Source of the DNA: an uncultured Odoribacter sp.
Lineage (GTDB): Bacteria; Bacteroidota; Bacteroidia; Bacteroidales; Marinifilaceae
Direction of reading: 5' to 3'
DNA: 24,456 bases
Assembly (NCBI GenBank): GCA_905193145.1
Contig: CAJJNP010000032.1
Span: 1 to 24,456 of the forward strand
The notes beneath the pieces are model-generated. The model searched no databases, had not been told where the DNA came from, and saw only the letters and a program-made list of their open reading frames with translations. The position numbers and the translations under genes are program-made. This document shows, piece after piece, positions 7,277 through 15,318 of the stretch (the stretch's first letter is position 1; each line of letters starts with the position of its first letter).

Positions 7277-7308
7277 TTTTAATTATGGCGAATTCGCCAC
7301 AATTAAAA
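7277..7308. repeat. 32-bp near-perfect palindrome centred on GGCGAATTCGCC
   Basis: Arms 7277-7292 and 7293-7308 are complementary at 15 of 16 positions, with no loop; the only mismatch is 7285/7300. The core is a perfect 12-bp palindrome with AT-rich outer arms. It is not followed by a T-run on either strand, so it does not look like an intrinsic terminator. A dimeric protein-binding site or a cruciform element is more likely. Confidence 0.75.
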
Positions 7309-7781
7309 ATCAATCGAGACCCAATAGCTTTAAAATTAGCATGAAAGAGTTTGTGTTCCATACCAACATCATCTTTCAAGCAAATTTTCTTCAACTCTCA
7401 CAACTCTTGAATTACCCTTTCGGAGAAATTTAAGGTTTAACGACAGTTGTAACAAGCAAATTTTAAATCGACAATTTTCGGAAAAGTAAAATCGACATAT
7501 TTATGTCAAGCCAAAATCCTATTTTATTTGTGACCTCTCCCCGCTCCTACACCTGCCAACTTTGCCCGGTGCTCTGCCGTAGCTGAGCCGATGCTGTTCG
7601 GACGAGCTTCGGATGAGAAACGGAGAAACTCAAGGGGGAAGCAAGATATTGACCCGAGGGGATTCTGTTTTCCTGTGCGGAGAAAAAGATTGTCCAGAGG
7701 CGGCGAGGGCGAGTCGATTCGGGAGGTGCTTGGCGGCAGGAAGGGGACTCGACAGACGGGGAAAGCGCATTTTTATGGACG

Positions 7782-7812
7782 TTGGCGGTTTCAACCTTTT
7801 TCCTTATTTTTG
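7782..7812 (+). promoter_or_regulatory. Promoter of the MATE transporter gene
   Basis: TTG at 7782-7784 and TATTTTTG at 7805-7812 are separated by exactly 20 bp, matching the Bacteroides -33/-7 promoter. The predicted start near 7819 leaves a leader of about 25 nt before the ATG at 7843. Confidence 0.65.
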
Positions 7813-7842
7813 CAAATTTCAATGCGGGATAGATTTTAAACA

Positions 7843-9183
7843 ATGATGCCACCCAGCCATACTACAGAACGAACACAAATACGCAAGCTTCTCAGAAGCT
7901 ATGCCTACCCTGCCATGATCAATATGATTGTGCTGGCTCTCTATAATATTGTAGACCGAATTTTTATCGGACAGGGAGCGGGACCGTTGGCTATCTGCGG
8001 ACTGGCATTGACACTGCCCTGCGTCTCGCTGTTGGGAACGGTGGGCACACTGACCGGCGTGGGCGGTGCTGCCCGGATTTCTGCGGCCATCTCGGCTTCC
8101 AACTATAAATTGGCAACCAGAGTCTTGGGGAATGCCGTGTTTTTAAATGTGGCGATGAATCTGATTCTGATTGTCTACTCGCTGTTTAATCTAGACAAGA
8201 TTTTATTGGCATTCGGAGGTAGCGAACAGACCATCCCATACGCTCACAGTTATCTGAGCATCCTGATTCCGGGCAGCCTGCTGACCAATCTGAATTTCAC
8301 CTTTTGTCATGCAATTCGGGCTTCCGGTTTTCCCCGAAAATCAATGATGATTATCCTCACCGGAGTGATTGCCAATCTCATTCTGGATCCGGTATTTATA
8401 TTCGGCTTCAACATGGGAATCCGAGGTGCTGCCAGTGCCACTGTCATTTCGATGTGTATCAGTTCGGTGCTGATTTTTTCACATTTCACCGGCAAACAGA
8501 ATACACTGCGACTTGTACGTCTCAGTTTCCGTCCGGATTTGATGATTCTTCTGACGATTATCGGCGTCGGGATGGCTGCATTCATCATGAATATCACCAC
8601 CGGTATGGTGAATATTATCATGAACCGATATCTGGTGAATTATGGTGGCGATTATGCCATCGGTGCATACGGAATTATCAGCAGCTATTCCATTTTAGTG
8701 TCGATGTTGCTGATGGGTATCTGTCAGGGTATGCAGCCTATTATCAGCTATCATTATGCCACCGGACACCGGGAGGTGTTGCACGATACGCTGAAGTATG
8801 CCATCGGTATCGGCAGTCTGATTGCCAGCGCTGGCTTTATTATCGGCGAGACCGGTGCCACCTGGCTGGTTAAGGCTTTTACCTGGGACCCGCAGTTGAG
8901 AGATATCAGTGCAGAAGGGTTGCGCTATACTTTTCTGGCAATGCCGCTAGTCGGATTCCAAATCATTGTAACCAGTTATTTCCAGTCTATACGCCAGGCA
9001 CCTAAAGCCATTACCATGAATATTTCACGGCAGTTTGTCTTTCTGATTCCGGCCTTGAGTCTGTTCTCCATCTGGTGGGGACTTACCGGCATCTGGCTGG
9101 CGATTCCGTTTGCTGACCTGATGGCTACACTGATAGCCCTCTTTTTTATTCTCAGGCAAGCACGAACATCCACATTGAACTAG
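7843..9183 (+). CDS. MATE-family multidrug/Na+ antiporter (446 aa)
   Basis: An inner-membrane efflux protein of the MATE (DinF/NorM-like) family, expected to export organic cations or other compounds against a Na+ or H+ gradient. The 446 residues form about 12 hydrophobic segments in two halves. Family features include the first-helix region LRSYAYPAMINMIVLALYNIVDRIFIGQG, GVGGAARISAAISASN after the second helix, the FCHAIRASGFPRKSMMI loop, and LDPVFIFGFNMGIRGAASATVIS. Length is typical. Two adjacent ATGs (7843, 7846) are possible starts. It is a single-gene unit with its own promoter, and its stop TAG shares the CTAG at 9180-9183 with the stop of the convergent antiporter. The substrate cannot be told from sequence. 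Confidence 0.93.
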   Translation: MMPPSHTTERTQIRKLLRSYAYPAMINMIVLALYNIVDRIFIGQGAGPLAICGLALTLPCVSLLGTVGTLTGVGGAARISAAISASNYKLATRVLGNAVFLNVAMNLILIVYSLFNLDKILLAFGGSEQTIPYAHSYLSILIPGSLLTNLNFTFCHAIRASGFPRKSMMIILTGVIANLILDPVFIFGFNMGIRGAASATVISMCISSVLIFSHFTGKQNTLRLVRLSFRPDLMILLTIIGVGMAAFIMNITTGMVNIIMNRYLVNYGGDYAIGAYGIISSYSILVSMLLMGICQGMQPIISYHYATGHREVLHDTLKYAIGIGSLIASAGFIIGETGATWLVKAFTWDPQLRDISAEGLRYTFLAMPLVGFQIIVTSYFQSIRQAPKAITMNISRQFVFLIPALSLFSIWWGLTGIWLAIPFADLMATLIALFFILRQARTSTLN

Positions 9184-11432
9184 GCATTAAACAGGTGTCG
9201 TACATCGGTTTCCTCTCCTACAACCCATACCCAGTCGCCCTCCTGGAATACGGTATCTGCATCCGGATTGCGCAAAGAGGATTTACCACGCTCCACACCC
9301 ACCACCACACAATGATGTACATCACGTATACCTGATTCCCGTATACTTTTACCATTGTAAAGTGAATCTTTCGTGACGATAAACTGTTTCAGACACATTT
9401 CACTCTGAGTAAGGTCGGTATCAGAAGGCGGAATGGTCATTGACTGTAAAGTTGTCCCAAAACGTTCCAACTGTTCATCACTACCGATTACCTGAATACG
9501 GTCTTGCGGATAGATGCGTTCCTTACCGCCGGGAATGTTCAAACAGGCTTGTCCGCGGAAAATAGCCACCACCATGATATCAAAACGGGTTGCCAGTTGC
9601 AACTCTGCCAAAGTCTTGCCGGCCCAAAGCGATTCGGCAGGAATAACAAAATCAGACAGGTGCAAATCACGCGACAGCAAATGACCGGCAAAACGGGGCG
9701 GTACTTTTGCTCCGGCACGACGGGCATACATTTCACGAACCCGGAAATTGCGCAGGAAGTTACGCTCTATCTGGATAGACTGCTTTTTCAAATAGCGCGA
9801 ATAGAATATCAGAGCCGTCACAACACATGCCACTCCCAGCAATATGGCAATCGACGCTTTGAACAACGACATCATGACAATCATGATATAGACGATGACC
9901 AATACAAAACGGAAGACAACCAACGAAACCAGATAAGCCCGATTGAAATTGCCGTCTGCCCACAGACTTTGAAACTCTGCAGAATGGTTTTTTTTGGCAA
10001 CAATTGCCCGCAAAAAAGGAGCCATCAACAAAAGAATAGCCACAGCACAAAGCAATGAACCCCAATTGCCGGGGAAATGAGCCTTGACTAACGGCACAAG
10101 AATATTCAAGGCAACAATCAGTATGGCGATGATAATCACGGAATAGATAACCGTAATACGAATCAGGGAAGTCAGCAAAGACTTCCAGTTGCTCTCATGG
10201 TTGACGGTACGTGTACCGAGCGAATAGTGCTCGAGAATGCGTTTCCATTTGCGTGGCAGATGTCTATCCACAAAGGGATAAGCCGGACCCGCAGCACGAA
10301 TCATATATGGAGTCAGGAAGGTGGTGATAACCGACACCGCCACCACAATGGGATAAAGGAAATTGCTCGTTACGCCCATAGATGTTCCCAAACCGGCAAT
10401 AATAAAGGCAAATTCACCTATCTGAGTCAGGCAGAAACCCGATTGTAAAGCTGTCTTCAAAGGTTGTCCAGCCAGCATGACACCGCAAGTACCAAAGGTC
10501 GACTGCCCGATGACTACAGTCAGAATTATAATCACAATAGGCACGATATACTGGATAATCATATTCGGATCAACCATCATGCCGACCGATACAAAAAAGA
10601 TGGCAGCAAACAGGTCTTTCACCGGTCGTACCAGCCGCTCAATAGTCTCCGCCTCCACAGTTTCCGCCAAAATAGAACCCATAACAAAAGCTCCCAATGC
10701 GGAAGAGAATCCGACGTATGTAGCAAATGCCACCATCAACAGACAAAGCCCCAACGAAACAATCAGCATGGTTTCATCACCCATCAACAAGCGTGTACGA
10801 CGAAAAAATGTAGGGATAATATAAATCCCCGTCAAAAACCATAATAACAGGAAAAACATCAGCTTGCCTATACTATAGAACATCTCCACTCCCTCGAAGT
10901 TCTGACTGACAGCCATCGTGGAAAGCACCACCATCAAGACAATAGCCACCAAATCCTCTATGACCAATATACCCAATACCAAGCCCGTAAAGCGTTGCGT
11001 TCGCAGTCCCAAATCCTCAAAGGCCTTGTATATAATCGATGTAGATGACATAGAGAGCATACCGCCCAGAAAGATGCTGTCCATCTGTTTCCACCCCATC
11101 GCAATTCCGACAAGATAACCGAGCATCACCATGCCGAAAATAATTGTCAAGGCGGCAATAATAGCAGGTCCACCGACTTTCATCAACTTCTTGAAACTGA
11201 ATTCCAAGCCCAAGGCAAAAAGCAGAAAGACCACACCGATATCCGCCCAAGTCTGGATATTACCGGAATCCATGACGGTAGGTGTCAACGGAAAATGCGG
11301 TCCGGCGATGATACCGGTGACAATATACCCTAATACAAGCGGTTGTTTCAATCGTTTGAACACCAGTGTCATCACACCGGCAGAGGCAAGTATGATTGCC
11401 AAATCCGTAATCAATGCAGGTAAGTGGGACAT
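9180..11432 (-). CDS. KefB-type (CPA2) cation:proton antiporter with two C-terminal RCK_C/TrkA_C domains (750 aa)
   Basis: An inner-membrane monovalent cation/H+ antiporter. The Na_H_exchanger domain spans about residues 8-385, with CPA2 hallmarks GYIVTGIIAGPHFP (35-48), FLLFALGLEFS (69-79), VIEDLVAIVLMVV (157-169, E159-D160 as likely transport acids) and QIGEFAFIIAGLG (337-349). Further hydrophobic segments follow at about 425-450, 458-478 and 500-545. Two tandem RCK_C domains end the protein (about 590-665 and 680-748: SLWAGKTLAELQL, YPQDRIQVIG, then SLYNGKSIRESGI, EGDWVWVVG). The NAD-binding RCK_N domain of E. coli KefB/C is missing. A TAATTTTG box on the minus strand (11453-11460) lies 20 bp upstream of the start. 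The gene sits 66 bp downstream of the response regulator on the same strand, so read-through is possible. Confidence 0.92.
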   Translation of the reverse strand: MSHLPALITDLAIILASAGVMTLVFKRLKQPLVLGYIVTGIIAGPHFPLTPTVMDSGNIQTWADIGVVFLLFALGLEFSFKKLMKVGGPAIIAALTIIFGMVMLGYLVGIAMGWKQMDSIFLGGMLSMSSTSIIYKAFEDLGLRTQRFTGLVLGILVIEDLVAIVLMVVLSTMAVSQNFEGVEMFYSIGKLMFFLLLWFLTGIYIIPTFFRRTRLLMGDETMLIVSLGLCLLMVAFATYVGFSSALGAFVMGSILAETVEAETIERLVRPVKDLFAAIFFVSVGMMVDPNMIIQYIVPIVIIILTVVIGQSTFGTCGVMLAGQPLKTALQSGFCLTQIGEFAFIIAGLGTSMGVTSNFLYPIVVAVSVITTFLTPYMIRAAGPAYPFVDRHLPRKWKRILEHYSLGTRTVNHESNWKSLLTSLIRITVIYSVIIIAILIVALNILVPLVKAHFPGNWGSLLCAVAILLLMAPFLRAIVAKKNHSAEFQSLWADGNFNRAYLVSLVVFRFVLVIVYIMIVMMSLFKASIAILLGVACVVTALIFYSRYLKKQSIQIERNFLRNFRVREMYARRAGAKVPPRFAGHLLSRDLHLSDFVIPAESLWAGKTLAELQLATRFDIMVVAIFRGQACLNIPGGKERIYPQDRIQVIGSDEQLERFGTTLQSMTIPPSDTDLTQSEMCLKQFIVTKDSLYNGKSIRESGIRDVHHCVVVGVERGKSSLRNPDADTVFQEGDWVWVVGEETDVRHLFNA

Positions 11433-11452
11433 ATATGATATGAATTTGTGCG

Positions 11453-11460
11453 CAAAATTA
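11453..11460 (-). promoter_or_regulatory. -7 box of the KefB-type antiporter gene
   Basis: On the minus strand these bases read TAATTTTG, matching TAnnTTTG, with the ATG 20 bp downstream. No TTG lies at the proper -33 distance, so this is a tentative promoter. Confidence 0.4.
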
Positions 11461-11498
11461 ATTTATTTATACGACAATCCGCTATCCGACAAACAAAC

Positions 11499-12215
11499 TT
11501 ATTTCAATATACGACGATTTATCTGCTCAAGAAATTGCTCACGGTAAGAATCAGAGACAGAGACATAAGTATCACCGACAAACACCCGATTGCGCTCCAC
11601 CATCGTCACCTTGTCCAGATTGATAATGTAAGAGCGGTGGATTCGCATAAACGGCAACGAAAGCATCTCTTCAAAGCTCTTCATATTGAAAAGCGCCACC
11701 ACCGGTGCCGACTGACCGGAAAGATAGATTTTCACATAGTCCTGCATACCTTCGATATACAAAATATCAGGCAAATGGATTCGCACTAATTTACTGCCGG
11801 AACGGATAAAAATATCCTCATCCTCTTTGCGAGAGGCTGAAGCCGCTGACTGCATCTCTTTCCAATGTAAGGCCTTTTGGGCTGCCCGTAGAAATTCCGG
11901 ATAACTGATGGGTTTCAGCAGATAATCAAGAGCATCCACTTTAAATCCTTCGAGCGCATACTGTTCAAAGGCGGTGGTAAAAATTATCTTCACTTTGTCA
12001 CCGACAAGCCGTGACAATTCCAATCCGTTCAACTCGGGCATCTGTATGTCAAGAAACAGCAAATCAACTGGGTCTTTCTGCAAGATTGCCAAAGCCTCCA
12101 GGGCATTGGAACAGGAGCCTTTCAGTTCGAGAAAAGGCGTACGTTTCACATAAGCTTCCATCAATTCCAAAGCCAAAGGCTCGTCATCGACAACCAGACA
12201 CGTGAGTGTTATCAT
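11499..12215 (-). CDS. LytTR-family response regulator (238 aa)
   Basis: A two-component response regulator, the last gene of the efflux operon. The receiver domain (about residues 3-120) has acidic D10-D11, the phosphoacceptor D56 in LLFLDIQMPELNGLEL, T80-T81 and K101 in LLKPISYPEF. A linker rich in A, S and charged residues (122-134) leads to the LytTR DNA-binding domain (about 136-238). That domain carries the usual signatures ILYIEGMQDYVKIYL, FMRIHRSYIINLDKV and the closing SYREQFLEQINRRI. The gene starts 13 bp after the stop of the histidine kinase, its obvious partner. The likely target is the promoter upstream of the TolC gene or another efflux-related promoter, but no LytTR site can be named from this sequence. 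Confidence 0.95.
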   Translation of the reverse strand: MITLTCLVVDDEPLALELMEAYVKRTPFLELKGSCSNALEALAILQKDPVDLLFLDIQMPELNGLELSRLVGDKVKIIFTTAFEQYALEGFKVDALDYLLKPISYPEFLRAAQKALHWKEMQSAASASRKEDEDIFIRSGSKLVRIHLPDILYIEGMQDYVKIYLSGQSAPVVALFNMKSFEEMLSLPFMRIHRSYIINLDKVTMVERNRVFVGDTYVSVSDSYREQFLEQINRRILK

Positions 12216-12228
12216 ACTATCTGTTATT

Positions 12229-13263
12229 TTAGCATTTAATTTCCAAATGGGCTATATATTTCCCATTTTCGACTGTTTTATCTAAGGTATATCTGCCGGG
12301 ATAGAGCAATTCCAGACGCTTGCGTAAATTCTCCAGACCGATGCCCGAACCGCTACGATCGTTATCGTGTTTAGGGAAATCGCTGTTTTCGATATGACAT
12401 ACCACAGTCCGCTCCGGCAACACACACATCGCAATATGGATAAAAGAAGGCTCTGTCGGACTCACGCCATGTTTAAAAGCATTTTCAACCAGCGTAATAA
12501 ACAACAGAGGAGCCACCTGCAAAGATGCATCCCCTTTAGGCATATCCACCTGCAAATCGACATGATTGGTGAGTCGCAAGCTCATCAATTCGATATAACT
12601 CCGCATAAAATCCAACTCACTGTCCAAAGAGACAAAAGGCGCACGGTCTTCATAAAGCACATGCCGCAACATCCGGCTTAAATCGTGAACAGCATATTGC
12701 GCACGGTCGGCATCAATTGCAATCAAGGAGTAAATGTTGTTCAGTGTGTTAAAAAGAAAATGAGGATTAAGTTGGCTCTTTAAGTTTTGCAACTCTGCCT
12801 CCGTACGCGCTTTTTCCAATTCCCGCCGTTCGTTTTCAGTGACATACCAATTGTTTGTCATTTTTATGGCCACACATAAAGCAACAGTCAATGCCATCAT
12901 CGTGACATCCCGCACCAAAAACATCATCTTAGGCGGTCCCGTCTGCTCTCGGTATTCGTGTCCCATGATTTCAAAGAAATGAAATTCGTGCCACCAGTCC
13001 AAAACCAAAGTAAGGACTATCACCAATACCATATTCACCAAAAGAAACCGGAACAACCGCTTACGAAATAACAGTCTGTCGACCAACAAGAAATAATTGA
13101 TATAAAATATCACCATAAAAGCCACCGGGACAAAAACATATCCCACGTAGCGCATCCAGGTCATGGGTTCGGATTCTTTCCACGTAAAGAACAGCGGAAA
13201 ACTAAATACGACTCCCCAACCGATCATCTGGATAATATATTTCAGTATTCTATTCTGTTTCAT
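12229..13263 (-). CDS. LytS/YehU-type sensor histidine kinase (344 aa)
   Basis: An integral-membrane sensor kinase of the His_kinase (PF06580) type that phosphorylates the LytTR regulator encoded 13 bp downstream. Four hydrophobic segments lie in the first 140 residues, with no large periplasmic sensor, so signals are probably sensed in or near the membrane or through the efflux complex. A short coiled coil (NERRELEKARTEAELQNLKS) precedes the phospho-acceptor motif QLNPHFLFNTLNNI (His168). The ATPase has LLFITLVENAFKHG (N box) and GSGIGLENLRKRLELLYPG (G box). I chose the ATG at 13263 (MKQNRILKY). A GTG at 13302, overlapping the permease stop as GTGA, would add 13 residues and cannot be excluded. 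In either case the gene is tightly coupled to the permease gene. Confidence 0.93.
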   Translation of the reverse strand: MKQNRILKYIIQMIGWGVVFSFPLFFTWKESEPMTWMRYVGYVFVPVAFMVIFYINYFLLVDRLLFRKRLFRFLLVNMVLVIVLTLVLDWWHEFHFFEIMGHEYREQTGPPKMMFLVRDVTMMALTVALCVAIKMTNNWYVTENERRELEKARTEAELQNLKSQLNPHFLFNTLNNIYSLIAIDADRAQYAVHDLSRMLRHVLYEDRAPFVSLDSELDFMRSYIELMSLRLTNHVDLQVDMPKGDASLQVAPLLFITLVENAFKHGVSPTEPSFIHIAMCVLPERTVVCHIENSDFPKHDNDRSGSGIGLENLRKRLELLYPGRYTLDKTVENGKYIAHLEIKC

Positions 13264-13298
13264 CAAACAAAAATAAAGATAAAAATTCACACAGACAA

Positions 13299-14519
13299 TC
13301 ACTCATAGCGAATTGCTTCTATCGGGTCGAGATTGGATGCTTTTTGAGCCGGATACCAGCCGAAAAAGATACCGGTCACAGTACAAACCACAAAAGAAAG
13401 AATCACCGAATACCATTCGACATATACCGGCCAGCCGGCAAACAATTTCACGAGCCATGAAGAACCGATACCCAAAAGGACACCTATCAGACCGCCCGTC
13501 ACACTAATCAAAATCGCCTCTATCAGAAACTGAGCCAGAATATCACGTCCCTTTGCTCCGATAGACATACGCAAACCGATTTCACGGGTCCGTTCCGTGA
13601 CAGAAACATACATGATATTCATAATACCAATGCCACCAACCAGCAGGGATATACCGGCAATACAAGCCAACAGCACCGTCATCATGTCGGAAGTGGAGTT
13701 CATCATACTGCTCAACTCCTGCTGAGAACGGATATTAAAGTCATCATCATCCGCAGCTCCCAGTTTGTGATTGCGCCGCAAAATGCTTGAAATCTCCTCC
13801 TCTGCCTGCTCTGTCTGCTCTTCAGCAATGGCAGAACAAAATATACTTTGAAGATGGGTGATGGCCAGAACTCTTTTCTGGATAGTTGTATAAGGTGCTA
13901 AGATGAGATCGTCCTGGTCCATCCCCATGGTATTATATCCTTTTGATTCTAAAATCCCAACAATCTGAAAAGGAATCTTTCCGAACCGGATAACCTGACC
14001 GACAGGATTTTCACCATTGGTAAAGAGATTATCTACAATCGTCTTTCCTATGACACAGACTTTTGCCGAATTCAGAATATCCTCATCAGAAAACATTTCA
14101 CCTTCGCTCACAGCATATTTCCGGATTTCCAAATAATCGGCATTCACTCCGTAAATACTGGTGGGATAATTATTTGCTCCATAAATAGCCTGTCCGCCAC
14201 TGTTTACAGAAGGAGAGCAGGCAGCTACATAACGAGTTTCGTTGACAATGGCATTAAAATCCTCCAATTTCAAACTTTCCATCTCAGAAGCATCCAGACG
14301 GACACCGCCCCTGCGGTCGGCCCCCGGGTGTACCATAATCATGTTCGATCCCATTTCAGAAATCTGCGCCTTAATACTCCGTTTAGACCCCTGCCCGATA
14401 GCCAGCATGGTTATGACAGAGGCAACCCCGATAATAATTCCCAACATGGTCAGAAATCCTCGCATTTTATTATTTCCTAAAGCCCGGAATGCTATTCTGA
14501 ATAAATTCGTAAAATTCAT
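13299..14519 (-). CDS. MacB-like ABC transporter permease (FtsX fold, 406 aa)
   Basis: The membrane subunit of a type VII (MacB-like) ABC transporter, which drives substrate from the periplasm through a MacA-type adaptor and TolC. The first helix (about residues 20-42) follows FRIAFRALGNNKMRGFLTMLG. A large periplasmic domain (MacB_PCD, about 45-270) contains typical MGSNMIMVHPG and VCVIGKTIVDNLF. Three C-terminal helices (about 280-303, 327-355, 370-392) flank the family motif GIMNIMYVSVTERTREIGLR, and the protein ends PAQKASNLDPIEAIRYE. In E. coli MacB the ATPase is fused to the permease; here it is a separate gene just upstream (26-bp gap). The histidine kinase follows directly. The substrate is unknown; antibiotics, peptides and lipids are all possible for the family. 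Confidence 0.95.
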   Translation of the reverse strand: MNFTNLFRIAFRALGNNKMRGFLTMLGIIIGVASVITMLAIGQGSKRSIKAQISEMGSNMIMVHPGADRRGGVRLDASEMESLKLEDFNAIVNETRYVAACSPSVNSGGQAIYGANNYPTSIYGVNADYLEIRKYAVSEGEMFSDEDILNSAKVCVIGKTIVDNLFTNGENPVGQVIRFGKIPFQIVGILESKGYNTMGMDQDDLILAPYTTIQKRVLAITHLQSIFCSAIAEEQTEQAEEEISSILRRNHKLGAADDDDFNIRSQQELSSMMNSTSDMMTVLLACIAGISLLVGGIGIMNIMYVSVTERTREIGLRMSIGAKGRDILAQFLIEAILISVTGGLIGVLLGIGSSWLVKLFAGWPVYVEWYSVILSFVVCTVTGIFFGWYPAQKASNLDPIEAIRYE

Positions 14520-14545
14520 CGCTTATAAATTTACTTCGTTATCAA

Positions 14546-15289
14546 TCATTCATCCTCCTGTTTCGGCAAAGCTGCCAAAGTCTCACTTGCAGAGGCTATC
14601 TGCTCATTACGCACATCTTTTATGACATGCCCGTCTTTCAAAACAATCGTCCTGCTACTATAAGCCGACAATTCCGGATTATGAGTCACAAAGACAATGG
14701 TGCGTCCACGTGCGTGCAACTCCTGAAACAACGTCAAAATCTCAAAAGAGGTACGGGTATCCAGATTCCCGGTAGCCTCATCTGCCAAAATCAGCACCGG
14801 ATCGTTCACTAAAGCCCGGGCTATCGCCACACGCTGCTGCTGTCCACCGGACATCTGATTGGATTTATGATAAAGCCGCTCATGCAAGCCCACAGCATCC
14901 AATGCCTCTACCGCCCTCCGCTCACGCTCTTTGGAAGAGATGGCAGAATTATACATCAACGGCAACTCTACATTTTCAATAGCTGTCGTTTTAGGCAACA
15001 GGTTATATGACTGAAATACAAAACCGATTTTATGATTGCGCAGCTCTGCCCGTTCATTTTTTCCCATCTGCCGTACAGAATAGCCATCCAACAGATACTC
15101 CCCGGAGGTGGGAGTATCAAGACACCCCAAGAGATTCAGCAGAGTAGACTTTCCAGAACCGCTTGTCCCCATAATCGTCACGAATTCTCCGGCTTCTATC
15201 GCAAACGACACGCCACGCAATGCATGTACAGTCTCGCTCCCGACTGTAAAATTCCGTTTTATATCTTCCAATTCAATAATCGCTTTCAT
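14546..15289 (-). CDS. MacB/LolD-type ABC transporter ATPase (247 aa)
   Basis: The cytoplasmic ATP-hydrolysing subunit paired with the adjacent FtsX-type permease. Walker A is GTSGSGKST (about residues 41-49), the Q-loop is [11 protein letters not shown], the signature is [15 protein letters not shown], Walker B is [14 protein letters not shown] and the H-loop is [10 protein letters not shown]. The length and the [13 protein letters not shown] segment are typical of the MacB/LolD class. The start at ATG 15289 is favoured over the in-frame ATG at 15310 because a perfect AGGAGG (15295-15300) lies five bases before it. Such a strong Shine-Dalgarno is uncommon in Bacteroides and could raise translation of this subunit. 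The stop lies 26 bp before the permease start. Confidence 0.95.
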   Translation of the reverse strand: MKAIIELEDIKRNFTVGSETVHALRGVSFAIEAGEFVTIMGTSGSGKSTLLNLLGCLDTPTSGEYLLDGYSVRQMGKNERAELRNHKIGFVFQSYNLLPKTTAIENVELPLMYNSAISSKERERRAVEALDAVGLHERLYHKSNQMSGGQQQRVAIARALVNDPVLILADEATGNLDTRTSFEILTLFQELHARGRTIVFVTHNPELSAYSSRTIVLKDGHVIKDVRNEQIASASETLAALPKQEDE

Positions 15290-15318
15290 AACAACCTCCT
15301 TATTACACAAACCGCTGT

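Larger units (their letters stand above)
7121..7842. other. Gene-free accessory stretch, AT-rich then GC-rich
   Basis: These 722 bases contain only short overlapping reading frames that I do not believe are genes. The left part (to about 7540) is AT-rich (18 of 60 bases are G or C in 7261-7320). It holds a strong palindrome, a 12-bp direct repeat CAAGCAAATTTT (7377-7388, 7453-7464) and a 9-bp repeat AAATCGACA (7465-7473, 7489-7497). The right part (about 7541-7790) is GC-rich (37 of 60 in 7681-7740) and purine-rich on the plus strand. It ends at the MATE promoter, so it is not that gene's leader. Confidence 0.6.

Noticed and set aside
7547..7852. A 101-codon minus-strand reading frame and two plus-strand frames (7591-7839, 7613-7846) in the GC-rich block
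   Set aside because: They overlap one another and the MATE promoter or start, have low-complexity compositions rich in R, S, G and P, lack family signatures, and are expected by chance in a GC-rich block with few stop codons.
8304..8873. Long 189-codon plus-strand frame inside the MATE gene
   Set aside because: It lies in another frame of a clear transporter gene and its composition is that of a shadow frame (many H, C, Y, R).
9504..10844. Several plus-strand frames of 80-184 codons opposite the KefB-type antiporter gene
   Set aside because: They are antisense to a well-supported membrane protein gene, with H/Q/R/T-rich products typical of antisense shadows.
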